Assembly (NCBI RefSeq): GCF_947502065.1
Contig: NZ_CANMYE010000011.1
Location: forward strand, 1-64,000
Direction: 5' to 3'
From: an uncultured Pseudoteredinibacter sp.
Lineage (GTDB): Bacteria; Pseudomonadota; Gammaproteobacteria; Pseudomonadales; Cellvibrionaceae
DNA: 64,000 bases
Shown piece after piece: positions 54,356 to 62,974 of the stretch; the first letter of the stretch is position 1, and every line of letters begins with the position of its first letter. The notes below the pieces were generated by a model. The model was not told where the DNA came from, ran no database searches, and saw nothing but the letters and a program-made list of their open reading frames with translations. Made by a program: the position numbers and the translations under genes.

Positions 54356-55561
54356 ATGAATGCCTTAGACAATGTATATATTTATGAAACCCTGCGCAGC
54401 CCAAGAACAAAAGCGAAAGCAGGCACAGGTTTGTCGGGACTTTCTTCAATTGAAATCATGTTGCCTCTGCTAAACGAGCTTAGCAATCGCGCACCTGGTG
54501 CCAAGAAAATTTCTGGCGATATGATTCTAGGTAGCGCCACCCAAACGGGTGAACAAGGTGCCAATGTGGCAAAGCTAGCCGCCAACACTGCAGGCTGGAC
54601 TCATTTGCCCGCCATGTCTATAAACCGCTACTGCACCTCGGCACTTGATGCCATGGCGATTGCGGCAGGCAAGATCAGCATGGGTGTCGACCAAGCGGTA
54701 TTGGCTGGCGGCGTGGAAATGATGTCACGCACCCCTATGATGAGCGACAAAGCTCCCGGCTTTATGGATCCGCAAATTGCCACGGCCGCTCATAATTTAC
54801 CCCTAGGCATTGGCGCTGATTTAATTGCCAGCCTGCAAGGTATTAGTCGCGAAGAAGCGGACAGCTTTGCATTGCGAAGCCAAGAACGTGCCTGCACAGC
54901 AATTGCCGAAGGCCGCTTTAAGCGTTCCATTGTTGCTATCGAAACCGAACACGGTACGATCGATAGCGATAATGCGCCACGTGCTGGTGGCACACTAGAA
55001 AAACTGGCCGAGTTACAGCCTTCATTTGCAAAAATGGGTGCTATGGGAATTGATAAAGCCTTACTTGCTCAGTACAAAGAACTTGATGAAATCAAGCATA
55101 TTCACCACGCCGGTAATTCACCGGGTATGGTTGATGGTGCTTCCTTGAACTTACTCGGCAATAAAGAAAGTGCCGATGCACTAGGCTTGAAACCACGCGG
55201 CAAAGTTTTAGGCTTCGCCAATGCTAGTGGCGACCCACGCCTTGTGTTAACAGGCGGTATCGATGCCGCTGAAAAGCTCCTAGCCACTCACAATATGACC
55301 GCAAAAGATATTGACCTAATGGAGTTTAATGAATCTTTTGCCGCAACCAGCATCCATTGTCAGCGTCACTTTGATTTACAAGATGACCAATACAATGTGA
55401 ACGGCGGCGCCTTATCCCTTGGTCACCCAATGGGCGCAACCGGTGCCATGTTGGTTGGTATGGCTTTGGACGAGCTAGAACGCCAGGATAAAACGCTGGC
55501 CTTAGTTGCCGTAAGTGGCGCTATTGGTATTGGCACCGCAATGCTTGTTGAGCGCGTCTAG
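54356..55561 (+). CDS. Acetyl-CoA C-acyltransferase (thiolase) with Ser in place of second Cys
   Basis: The ATG at 54356 follows GAGGAATATAAA and is 1 bp past the previous stop; an upstream in-frame start at 54173 overlaps that gene and is not favoured. The 401-residue protein has the nucleophile Cys93 (NRYCTSALDAM) and GHPMGATG near residue 355. At the position of the C-terminal catalytic Cys (usually CxGxGxG) the sequence reads AVSGAIGIG, so Ser387 replaces Cys. It is the last gene of the acyl-CoA cluster. It may be a slow, modified or non-catalytic thiolase. Confidence 0.88.
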   Translation: MNALDNVYIYETLRSPRTKAKAGTGLSGLSSIEIMLPLLNELSNRAPGAKKISGDMILGSATQTGEQGANVAKLAANTAGWTHLPAMSINRYCTSALDAMAIAAGKISMGVDQAVLAGGVEMMSRTPMMSDKAPGFMDPQIATAAHNLPLGIGADLIASLQGISREEADSFALRSQERACTAIAEGRFKRSIVAIETEHGTIDSDNAPRAGGTLEKLAELQPSFAKMGAMGIDKALLAQYKELDEIKHIHHAGNSPGMVDGASLNLLGNKESADALGLKPRGKVLGFANASGDPRLVLTGGIDAAEKLLATHNMTAKDIDLMEFNESFAATSIHCQRHFDLQDDQYNVNGGALSLGHPMGATGAMLVGMALDELERQDKTLALVAVSGAIGIGTAMLVERV

Positions 55562-55596
55562 AAACCTAAACCATAAAAAATAACGTTTAAATTTAT

Positions 55597-55654
55597 AACG
55601 CTACGACCAATAGTTTTATTTTACAAAATCAACTAATTATATTGGCGTAGCGTT
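55597..55654. repeat. Long-arm inverted repeat
   Basis: AACGCTACGACCAATA at 55597-55612 pairs with TATTGGCGTAGCGTT at 55640-55654 with one bulged base, enclosing 27 nt. It may be the terminator of the thiolase operon, but it has no T tract. Confidence 0.5.
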
Positions 55655-55742
55655 CACTTATTTTCGTCTCAATCATTTAGTTTTTGTGACAGGAATGCAA
55701 AAACTAAAAATTGTCTACCCTGTTTGAAACTTGTTCGGCTTG

Positions 55743-55778
55743 AGTTCAGTCTTTCTCATTATTATCGCCGACTGAACT
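55743..55778. repeat. 9 bp inverted repeat before binding-protein gene
   Basis: AGTTCAGTC at 55743-55751 pairs with GACTGAACT at 55770-55778 across 18 nt. It lies 75 bp upstream of the binding-protein start and may be an operator or a weak hairpin. Confidence 0.35.
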
Positions 55779-55852
55779 TCAGCCCCTCCACTAGCTTGCG
55801 ATTTTTCCGTGGTGGCGCAATAATCATTTATCACCCGTAAACGGCCAAAGCG

Positions 55853-56626
55853 ATGTGGATTAAAACCCTAGCTGTTTGTTTTCTCATTTTCAGTGCAGCT
55901 GCTACAACGAGTGCAAAAGAGCACTATCGCATTGGCACCCAAGATTTTGATTATTCTCCGCAATACAATTTTACAGGTAGAAAAGACAAGGGTTATGCCT
56001 GGGCTGTATTCGAAACTTTTGCCGAGCAAAACAATATAAGCTTTGAGTATGTCCCCCTGCCATTGAAGCGCCTACAGTCAGAGTTGCGCAAGGGCACTGT
56101 CGACTTTGTTTATCCTGATAATGCCCGCTGGCACGAAAACGAAGAGCACCATCTACATGGAATGAAGTTTAGCCGAGCACTCACCATGGCCGTCTATGGC
56201 ACAATGGTTCACCACCAGCGGCAGGATATCGGTTTAAGCAACTTTCGTTCTGTCGCATTCCCCCAAGGCTTTGTTCCCACCAAGTGGCATAAACTGCATC
56301 AACAGCAAAAGTTACAGTTGATAGAAACTAGCACCGCAGAGATTGCCATCAAAATGGTGTTACGCGGGCGAGCGGACGGAGCTGATATTGAATACAGCGT
56401 GACACAGTATATCTTGGACAAAATCGGTCATGCAGGGGAATTACAAATGGACGAAGCCCTGCCATTAACCATCGTTGGCTTTCGTCTGTCGAGCATTAAA
56501 CACAAAGAATTACTGGAGAAATTCGATCTCTTTCTTCAGGAAAATAAAGAGCTAGTCAATGATTTAAAGGCGGCCTATGGATTACAAGAGAGTGTTCTTG
56601 CAGACCGCCATCACCAAGGTAGTTAG
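55853..56626 (+). CDS. Periplasmic solute-binding protein (family 3-like)
   Basis: The 257-residue product has a signal peptide (about 1-21). The mature part is that of extracellular solute-binding family 3 (YRIGTQDFDYSPQYNF; GYAWAVFETFAEQNNISFEYVPLPLKRLQSELRKGTVDFVYPD in pieces; LPLTIVGFRLSS). There is no permease or ATPase gene here. It converges with a chemoreceptor gene (5 bp between stops). It is probably a sensory or orphan binding protein. Confidence 0.82.
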   Translation: MWIKTLAVCFLIFSAAATTSAKEHYRIGTQDFDYSPQYNFTGRKDKGYAWAVFETFAEQNNISFEYVPLPLKRLQSELRKGTVDFVYPDNARWHENEEHHLHGMKFSRALTMAVYGTMVHHQRQDIGLSNFRSVAFPQGFVPTKWHKLHQQQKLQLIETSTAEIAIKMVLRGRADGADIEYSVTQYILDKIGHAGELQMDEALPLTIVGFRLSSIKHKELLEKFDLFLQENKELVNDLKAAYGLQESVLADRHHQGS

Positions 56627-56631
56627 CGCTT

Positions 56632-58251
56632 TTACTTTTTCCCTAAATTAAACTGGCGCAATAATTGGTTCAAGTTGTAAGCCAGCTCCAATAAGCTTTC
56701 GCTGATTTGCTTTCCGCGCACGGCGTCTTCGCTAGATTGCTCTGCCACTTCAGCAATATTTACCACATTGCTATTAATTTCATCAGCGGCTTGGTTTTGC
56801 TGCTCCGCCGCTGTAGCAATTTGAACATTCAAACCATCTAAAACTTTAATTTGCTCAGTAATGCTGCTCAGCAAATTGGCAACAGCCTCTACATCATCGG
56901 CTTTTTCGTTGGCTTGCTGCCTTACCTCATGCATCGACTCTACGGCCAATTTTGCATCACCTTGCAAAGCTTCGATGGTACCCTGAATTTGATCGATAGA
57001 CTCACGAGTACGAGTAGCAAGCTGACGAACCTCATCAGCTACCACCGCAAAGCCTCGACCTTGGTGGCCAGCACGGGCAGCCTCAATAGCCGCATTTAAA
57101 GCTAGCAGGTTTGTTTGCTCAGCAATGCCGGTAATCACATCCAACACGCCACCGACTTCTTGGGTTTTAGTGCCCAGCTCTTCAATTTTGGAGGCATTGC
57201 TTTCAACCTCATCGCGCAGCTGAAAAATTCCTAGGCGAGTTTTTTCGGCCAGCTGCAAGCCTTCACTGGCACTGCTATTGGCCACTTCGGATTTTTCGGC
57301 TGCATCTCGCGTATTGCTACGTACAGCATGTGCCGAAGCATCCAGTTCATTGATGGCAGAGGCCACAGAATCAGTCCCGCGTTTTTGACTGAGTACTGCT
57401 TCTTTGGTTAACGAAGAGATTTTATCTAAGCTAGTGGCCGAATCGACGAGACGATCGCTGGCCTCAGAAACTTCCAAGAAACTGCCTTTAAACTTGGCCA
57501 TCATTGAATTCAAAGCTTTACTGACCGCACCAAGCTCATCATTATGATGCACAGTAATCTCTTGGCTTAAATCCATCTCGCTTTCTACCTTGCCAATGGT
57601 GCCCTGCAAACGAATAAGGCGGCGTAATACCAAGCGATGCAAGGTTAAGCTCAACAGAGCAAAACAAATAATAATCAGAAACAACTGAGCACCCGCTCCA
57701 ATCATTACAGAATTGCGAATCTCGCCATCCACACGATTTAGATCGTAACTGATTTTTACGGCGCCCAAGATATCGCCCTCCTTCGCCTGGTGACAACCCA
57801 AGCAATTGGTACCACGATAATTTTCCTCAGCCTTCACCGGCATAATGTACTCAAGCACATGCTTATCTTCGCTTTCGATCCTACGAAAACCCGCTATGCC
57901 TCTAAGGGCCGCGCGCTCATAGTCATCCACCGCCTTTTGGTCCGAGAAACCATCACCATAAAGCTGACGGGTTTTATCACTACGGATCACTCTGGCCTCT
58001 ACGATATCTTGCTGTTGCAGCAGCTTATCTTGGATGATTTTGCGGTTGGCGATTGTCCCGGTCAGCATCATGGCGTTAACCGAGTCAAAATAATTACTTG
58101 CCAGGGTTTCCATATTGTCTTTAACAAGACCCTCGGCAAGAGCGCGCTCGTCATAATAGAAAACCACAATATTGGCAGTGAGCAGTACCGCTGCAATAAG
58201 GCCTAAGGCCCAGTAGATCTTGCTGGCGATAGATAGGGATTTGGCGGACAT
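56632..58251 (-). CDS. Methyl-accepting chemotaxis protein with haem-c CxxCH motif
   Basis: The 539-residue protein has TM1 (about 13-33), a periplasmic region with a haem-binding CLGCH (Cys150, Cys153, His154), TM2 (about 181-204), a HAMP segment and a long cytoplasmic signalling domain with the MCP hairpin (AEQTNLLALNAAIEAARAGHQGRGFAVVADEVRQLA in pieces). The periplasmic part resembles DUF3365/Tll0287-type haem sensors, which would sense redox or small ligands. It converges with the binding-protein gene, but no direct link is proven. Confidence 0.92.
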   Translation of the reverse strand: MSAKSLSIASKIYWALGLIAAVLLTANIVVFYYDERALAEGLVKDNMETLASNYFDSVNAMMLTGTIANRKIIQDKLLQQQDIVEARVIRSDKTRQLYGDGFSDQKAVDDYERAALRGIAGFRRIESEDKHVLEYIMPVKAEENYRGTNCLGCHQAKEGDILGAVKISYDLNRVDGEIRNSVMIGAGAQLFLIIICFALLSLTLHRLVLRRLIRLQGTIGKVESEMDLSQEITVHHNDELGAVSKALNSMMAKFKGSFLEVSEASDRLVDSATSLDKISSLTKEAVLSQKRGTDSVASAINELDASAHAVRSNTRDAAEKSEVANSSASEGLQLAEKTRLGIFQLRDEVESNASKIEELGTKTQEVGGVLDVITGIAEQTNLLALNAAIEAARAGHQGRGFAVVADEVRQLATRTRESIDQIQGTIEALQGDAKLAVESMHEVRQQANEKADDVEAVANLLSSITEQIKVLDGLNVQIATAAEQQNQAADEINSNVVNIAEVAEQSSEDAVRGKQISESLLELAYNLNQLLRQFNLGKK

Positions 58252-58330
58252 AATGCACTCAACGTCGATTCAAATACGTATAGTGCTATCGGCTTTTGGT
58301 ACTAAATAATTAGTCTATTTGAGCAATAAA

Positions 58331-58360
58331 GCCCACTCTAAACATGGTTTTAGAATGGGC
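58331..58360 (-). terminator. Terminator of PLP lyase gene
   Basis: GCCCACTCTAAA and TTTAGAATGGGC pair over 12 nt with one mismatch, around a 6 nt loop. On the minus strand it lies just downstream of the lyase stop and is followed by TTTATTG. Confidence 0.6.
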
Positions 58361-58369
58361 CCCAAGCCT

Positions 58370-59635
58370 TTAGGATAAAGCTTGCTCTAAATCAGCAATA
58401 ATATCTTCTGGATTCTCTAAACCTATCGAAATACGAATCAGATTTTCGCCAATGCCAATTTCCGCGCGACGCTCCTGGGGCACGCAGGAATGAGTCATTG
58501 ATGCCGGGTGCTGGATCAATGTTTCTGTACCCCCCAAACTCACCGCTAGCATGGCAATTTGCATTTTATCCAGTACCGCAAAGGCCTCTTTTTCTCCACC
58601 TTTGATGGCAAAAGCAAAGGTGGAACCACAACCTTCACACTGGCGCTGGAAGATCTCATGCTGCGGATCACCTGCTTTTAAGAAACCAGGGTAAAGAACA
58701 CTCTCTACCTGCTCATGTTGCTGCAGATATTCAGCCACTTGGCGAGCCGAAGCTGAGGAGGCCTGCATACGCACTTTGAGGGTCTCCAATGAACGCATAA
58801 TCAGCCAAGCCGTATTTGGGTCCATGGTTGTACCCATAATATTGCGGAAACCGCGAATGCGAGAAATCACCTCGCCATTACCCGCACAAGCACCACCAAC
58901 CACATCGGAATGACCGCCAATATATTTAGTAAGTGAGTAAAGACTTACATCGGCGCCATGCTGCAGGGGCTGCTGAAATATAGGGCCATACATGGTGTTA
59001 TCGACAATCAAAATAGGCTTTTCTGCTTGGCCATAGGCGGCGATCAAACCAGCGCAAGCGCGAATATCGATAATCTGATTCGTCGGGTTATCTGGAGTCT
59101 CCACAAACACCACCGAAACCGGACCAATTGCACGGGCCTCTTCCATCGCTTTAGCTAAGCCAGCAGCCCCTTCACTGGAGCAAAAGCCAATACCATGAAC
59201 CTGATATTGGGACAAAATACTGCCCAACAAGGCATCGGTGCCGCCGTATACTGGCTCTGAGTAAATCACCACATCACCCGGCTTAGATAAGGCCAGCAAG
59301 CTAGTAGAGATTGCCGCCATACCACTGGCCGTTACTAGGCAATCTTCAGCTTCATCCCAAAGCGCAATCCGCCCTTCGAGAATCTCCAATACCGGGTTAT
59401 TAAAACGCGTGTAAATCAAGCCCGGCTCTTCACCAGGGGGTAATGGCTCACGACCTGAGGCGTAGTTAAAAAAATCTTTGCCGTGTTGGGCCGAATCGAA
59501 TACGAAGGTAGAGGTTTGAAACTGCGGGCATTTTACCGCGCCTTCCGAAAGGCTGGGCTGATAGCCGTAGTGCATCATCTGGGTTTCAGGAGCTAGCTTC
59601 TTCGCCCCTAGGTGGCGAGCTTTGCAATCGTTCAT
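58370..59635 (-). CDS. Cystathionine gamma-synthase family PLP enzyme (methionine gamma-lyase-like)
   Basis: The 421-residue protein is a Cys/Met-metabolism PLP enzyme: YTRFNNPVLEILEGRIALWDEAEDCLVTASGMAAI in pieces, DNTMYGPIFQQPLQHGADVSLYSLTKYIGGHSDVVGG in pieces, with the PLP Lys in SLTKYIGG (about 233), and MTHSCVPQERR at the C-terminus. Family members are cystathionine synthases or lyases and methionine gamma-lyase. A divergently transcribed Lrp/AsnC gene resembles the mdeA/mdeR arrangement, favouring an amino-acid lyase role. Confidence 0.85.
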   Translation of the reverse strand: MNDCKARHLGAKKLAPETQMMHYGYQPSLSEGAVKCPQFQTSTFVFDSAQHGKDFFNYASGREPLPPGEEPGLIYTRFNNPVLEILEGRIALWDEAEDCLVTASGMAAISTSLLALSKPGDVVIYSEPVYGGTDALLGSILSQYQVHGIGFCSSEGAAGLAKAMEEARAIGPVSVVFVETPDNPTNQIIDIRACAGLIAAYGQAEKPILIVDNTMYGPIFQQPLQHGADVSLYSLTKYIGGHSDVVGGACAGNGEVISRIRGFRNIMGTTMDPNTAWLIMRSLETLKVRMQASSASARQVAEYLQQHEQVESVLYPGFLKAGDPQHEIFQRQCEGCGSTFAFAIKGGEKEAFAVLDKMQIAMLAVSLGGTETLIQHPASMTHSCVPQERRAEIGIGENLIRISIGLENPEDIIADLEQALS

Positions 59636-59793
59636 GGGCTATCTCTTTTTATAGTGGCTGTCGTATTAGCGCTGAATTCATCATCAGGCCCAGTATCGCA
59701 AAGCCCGCCAGCAATTAACTTGTGATTTTTGCCATATCGAACGATCATAATGGCAGAATATTGCGCACAAGAAAGACTTAGAGACAGATAACA

Positions 59794-60246
59794 ATGGATG
59801 CCATAGATCGACAGATATTACGCGAACTGCAGCGAAATGCCCGAATTAGCAATGAAGAGCTCTCAGAAAAGGTGAATTTATCGCCTTCGCCTTGCCTACG
59901 CCGGGTGAGAAAATTAGAAGCTAATGGCTTTATCGAAGGCTATAGCGCCAAGGTCAACCAAGAGGCCTGCGGCTTAGCGATGAATGTATTTGTCAGTGTA
60001 CGCCTAGAAAAGCCCGAAGAGCACATCATCAAGCATTTTGAAGACGCCGTAGCCAATCTGGATGAAATTGTTGAGTGCTATCTCATCGCGGGTAATCGAG
60101 ATTATTTGCTGCGTGTTGTGGCAGCCGATTTGAAAGATTATGAGCGTTTTATTCGCGAGCGCTTTTCGAAAGTGCCCGGCATCGATTCGATTGAATCTAG
60201 CTTTGCTTTCGGTCACGTTAAGCAGCAAGCTGGATTACCGCTTTAG
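59794..60246 (+). CDS. Lrp/AsnC-type transcriptional regulator
   Basis: The 150-residue protein has the AsnC-type HTH (IDRQILRELQRNARISNEELSEKVNLSPSPCLRRVRKLEANG in pieces) and the RAM-domain ligand part (ECYLIAGNRDYLLRVVAADLKDYERF in pieces). These octameric regulators bind amino acids and often control a divergent gene; here that is the PLP lyase, 158 bp away. The intergenic region is AT-rich, fitting an Lrp-type operator. Confidence 0.93.
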   Translation: MDAIDRQILRELQRNARISNEELSEKVNLSPSPCLRRVRKLEANGFIEGYSAKVNQEACGLAMNVFVSVRLEKPEEHIIKHFEDAVANLDEIVECYLIAGNRDYLLRVVAADLKDYERFIRERFSKVPGIDSIESSFAFGHVKQQAGLPL

Positions 60247-60415
60247 CAAACGGTTATTGAAAATAAGGCATAAAACCACTAGACAGGCACTAGCGTGATC
60301 GGATTATAATGTAAGTCTTATAAAGCAACTAACTATAAACGCTATACTTAAAACGTAGCGAAAACGAGCCTTGCCGCCATAACAATAAACCGCGCGCAGG
60401 CCTAGGAGCCCAGTG

Positions 60416-62083
60416 ATGATTACTACCCCACAGCCCTTGCGTCAGCAGTATCGCGAGCAAGGTTTTTTTGGTGAGCGCAAACTGCACGATCTGCTTTACG
60501 CCACCGCCAGCAAAAAGCCCGACACCATCGCCTTGGTTGATCCGCTAAACCGAGATGATCTTACCGGCCAAGCTGCCCGCTCACTAAGCTATCAAGAACT
60601 GCAAGCGCTAATCGAGCACACCAGCTATGGCTTAATGCATGCAGGCCTTAAAAAAGACGATATCGTTTTTGTACAGCTGCCCAACATTGTCGAGCTGGTC
60701 ATCTTATATATGGCCTGCTCACGCTTAGGTGCGATTGTGAGCCCCGTGCCCATGCAGTATCAAAAACATGAGCTCGCCGACATCCTGCCGATCTTACAGC
60801 CCAAAATCGTCATCAGCTTAAATACTTTTAAAGGCAAAGATCAGAGCACCCCAATGTGGCAAGCGGTAGAACACTGCCACTTACAACTGGATGAAAAGCC
60901 GCTGCACCTAACCGTAGGAGAAGGCAGCGCTGAACACGGCCAAAGTTTCGATACCCTTTATGCAGAAGCGCTTGATGAGGCGATGTGGCAGGGTTATTTG
61001 GAAAGCAACCCAGTAAATGCCGATGATATCGTGACCATTTGCTGGACCTCTGGCACAGAAGGAAAACCCAAGGGAATTCCGCGCTCGCACAATCAATGGC
61101 TCACTATTGGCCTAGCTACCTACGAAGGCAATAAGCTGCAAGATGGTGAGGCACTGTTAAACCCCTTCCCGTTTATTAATATGGCCTCTATCGGCGGCTT
61201 GATGATGAGCTGGTTATACAGCGCAGGCAAAATGGTATTACACCACCCCATGGACTTACCGGTCTTTGTGCGCCAGTTAATCGAAGAAGATATTACTTAC
61301 ACCCTAGCGCCACCACCGTTACTGAATAATATTATTAAGCACCCAGAAATGTTGCCGCCCAATACCTTAGCTAAGGTACACACGATTGGCTCTGGTTCAG
61401 CGCCTTTAGATGCCTGGATGGTGGAAGGCTTTAAAGAACAACACAATATCGAAATCGTAAACCATTTTGGCTCCAATGAAGGCGTTAGCATGGTCTGCGG
61501 GCCAGACGAAACCAATCAAGCTGAACAACGCGCGCGGCTCTTTCCCATTGCCAATAAATTGATCGATACCCGCCTGGCCAACCCAGAAACCGGTGAAATT
61601 ATCAGCGAGCCTGGCATCAGCGGCGAGCTGCAAATTAAAGGCCCTAGCGTATTCGATGGCTACTATAAAGAGTCCCACAAAACCCAACAGGCCTTTAGCG
61701 AAGACGGTTACTACAAAACTGGCGACTTATTTGAAATCGCCGATGCCGAGTTTTACCGCTTTGTGGGCCGCTGCAAAGATTTGATTATTCGCGGCGGCGT
61801 AAACATCGCCCCAGCTGAATTAGATAACTTACTGGGCGCCCACCCTGCCGTAGAAGAAGCGGCCGCCGCTGGCTACCCTTGTGACACCATGGGTGAGCGA
61901 GTAGCTGCCTTTGTGGTGTTGAAAGAAGGTGAAGAGCTAAGCCTAGAGGCGCTCTGCGAATACCTAAAAGAGCGCCAAATCGCCATGTATAAGCTGCCCG
62001 AAAAGCTTATCCAGATAGACGCCATTCCACGCAACCCATTGGGTAAAGCACTACGCTTTAAGCTATCAGAAATGGTATCCTAG
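60416..62083 (+). CDS. AMP-binding acyl-CoA ligase
   Basis: The 555-residue product is taken from the ATG at 60416 (AGGAG 7 bp upstream; a GTG at 60413 is the alternative). Motifs are CWTSGTEGKPKGIPRSH (A3), NHFGSNEGVSMV (A5), YYKTGDLFEI (A7) and NPLGKALRFK (A10). It resembles cyclohexanecarboxylate-CoA or dihydroxybenzoyl-AMP ligases, so the substrate may be cyclic or aromatic. It is transcribed alone. Confidence 0.9.
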   Translation: MITTPQPLRQQYREQGFFGERKLHDLLYATASKKPDTIALVDPLNRDDLTGQAARSLSYQELQALIEHTSYGLMHAGLKKDDIVFVQLPNIVELVILYMACSRLGAIVSPVPMQYQKHELADILPILQPKIVISLNTFKGKDQSTPMWQAVEHCHLQLDEKPLHLTVGEGSAEHGQSFDTLYAEALDEAMWQGYLESNPVNADDIVTICWTSGTEGKPKGIPRSHNQWLTIGLATYEGNKLQDGEALLNPFPFINMASIGGLMMSWLYSAGKMVLHHPMDLPVFVRQLIEEDITYTLAPPPLLNNIIKHPEMLPPNTLAKVHTIGSGSAPLDAWMVEGFKEQHNIEIVNHFGSNEGVSMVCGPDETNQAEQRARLFPIANKLIDTRLANPETGEIISEPGISGELQIKGPSVFDGYYKESHKTQQAFSEDGYYKTGDLFEIADAEFYRFVGRCKDLIIRGGVNIAPAELDNLLGAHPAVEEAAAAGYPCDTMGERVAAFVVLKEGEELSLEALCEYLKERQIAMYKLPEKLIQIDAIPRNPLGKALRFKLSEMVS

Positions 62084-62098
62084 CGGCCATGATTCATC

Positions 62099-62124
62099 AG
62101 GCCCAGAGCAGCAAGCCTGGGCCT
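62099..62124. terminator. Hairpin downstream of acyl-CoA ligase
   Basis: AGGCCCAG (62099-62106) pairs with CTGGGCCT (62117-62124) around a 10 nt loop. There is no T tract (AATTAATAAA follows), so termination strength is uncertain. Confidence 0.45.
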
Positions 62125-62147
62125 AATTAATAAAGCTAAGGATTACC

Positions 62148-62516
62148 ATGAAAATTCTAGTACGCACACTTTCTGTACTGATCGTATTAACTTGCGCCTT
62201 TATCTGGGTAAAAACGCTAATCTCGCCTGTAGAGATGGCCCAACAACTCGGCCTACAAGGCGAAGGCAATATAGGCCTAGCCTCTATTCGCGCCGATATG
62301 GGCGGTGTGTTTTTTATCACCATGGTGCTTACCAGCCTAGGCCTAATTAACAAAGGCAATCACTGGTTCGCCGCTGCGGCCACTGTCATGTTAGGTGCCG
62401 CTATTGGTCGTGTTACGGGCTTGGTTGTGGAAGGTTATAGCGAAGCAGCAATTATCCCGCTGGGTGCAGAAGTTGTTTTGATTGCGATTTTGTTTGCGGC
62501 TTATAAGAAGGCGTAA
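62148..62516 (+). CDS. DUF4345-like small membrane protein
   Basis: The 122-residue protein has four hydrophobic segments (about 5-25, 45-65, 72-92, 98-118) and polar loops with RADMGGVFF, AAIGRVTGLVVEG. It fits the DUF4345-type fold by eye; the role is unknown. AAGGA precedes the ATG. It ends 18 bp before another GGGGTCAGAACC palindrome. Confidence 0.7.
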   Translation: MKILVRTLSVLIVLTCAFIWVKTLISPVEMAQQLGLQGEGNIGLASIRADMGGVFFITMVLTSLGLINKGNHWFAAAATVMLGAAIGRVTGLVVEGYSEAAIIPLGAEVVLIAILFAAYKKA

Positions 62517-62534
62517 ATATATTGGCTTCGATGT

Positions 62535-62562
62535 GGGGTCAGAACCAATAGGTTCTGACCCC
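62535..62562. repeat. GGGGTCAGAACC palindrome
   Basis: 12 bp arms beginning GGGGTCAGAACC with an AATA loop. It is the fourth copy of the family and lies 25 kb from the others. Confidence 0.85.
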
Positions 62563-62974
62563 GGTTTGGCGTAATTACGACTATTGTCCTTTTCCCATAT
62601 TCGATATCTTTTCGAATACCCTATTCACCAAGTATCCCTCCACGATAAACGTTACTTGAGAATTCGTTAGGCTTTTAATATCTTCCCCTTTACTTTTTAA
62701 ACGTAAGTGGTCAATCAACCAAACACAAATATGCATCGCGAATACAGCGATTTTACAATGAAAATAAAGATACTTGCTAGCTTCTGGCTATAGCCACGTA
62801 AGCGGCTTACTACATTTTCTAATTCTGAATAGCATTATCCTTTAGCGTGAATAAAAAGCAGGAATTGGCCTAACTCTAGAATAGTAGATCTAGAATAATT
62901 AGAGCGACCATCCCGCATTCTGCTTTTCGTATTTACTAATTATTTATATCTAGCCTTTTTACTTGACCCCACTT
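62563..62974. other. AT-rich intergenic region
   Basis: 412 bp between the DUF4345-like gene and the aspartic-protease gene. It is noticeably AT-rich, has no convincing gene, RNA or operator, and marks the change to the AT-rich right edge. Confidence 0.5.
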
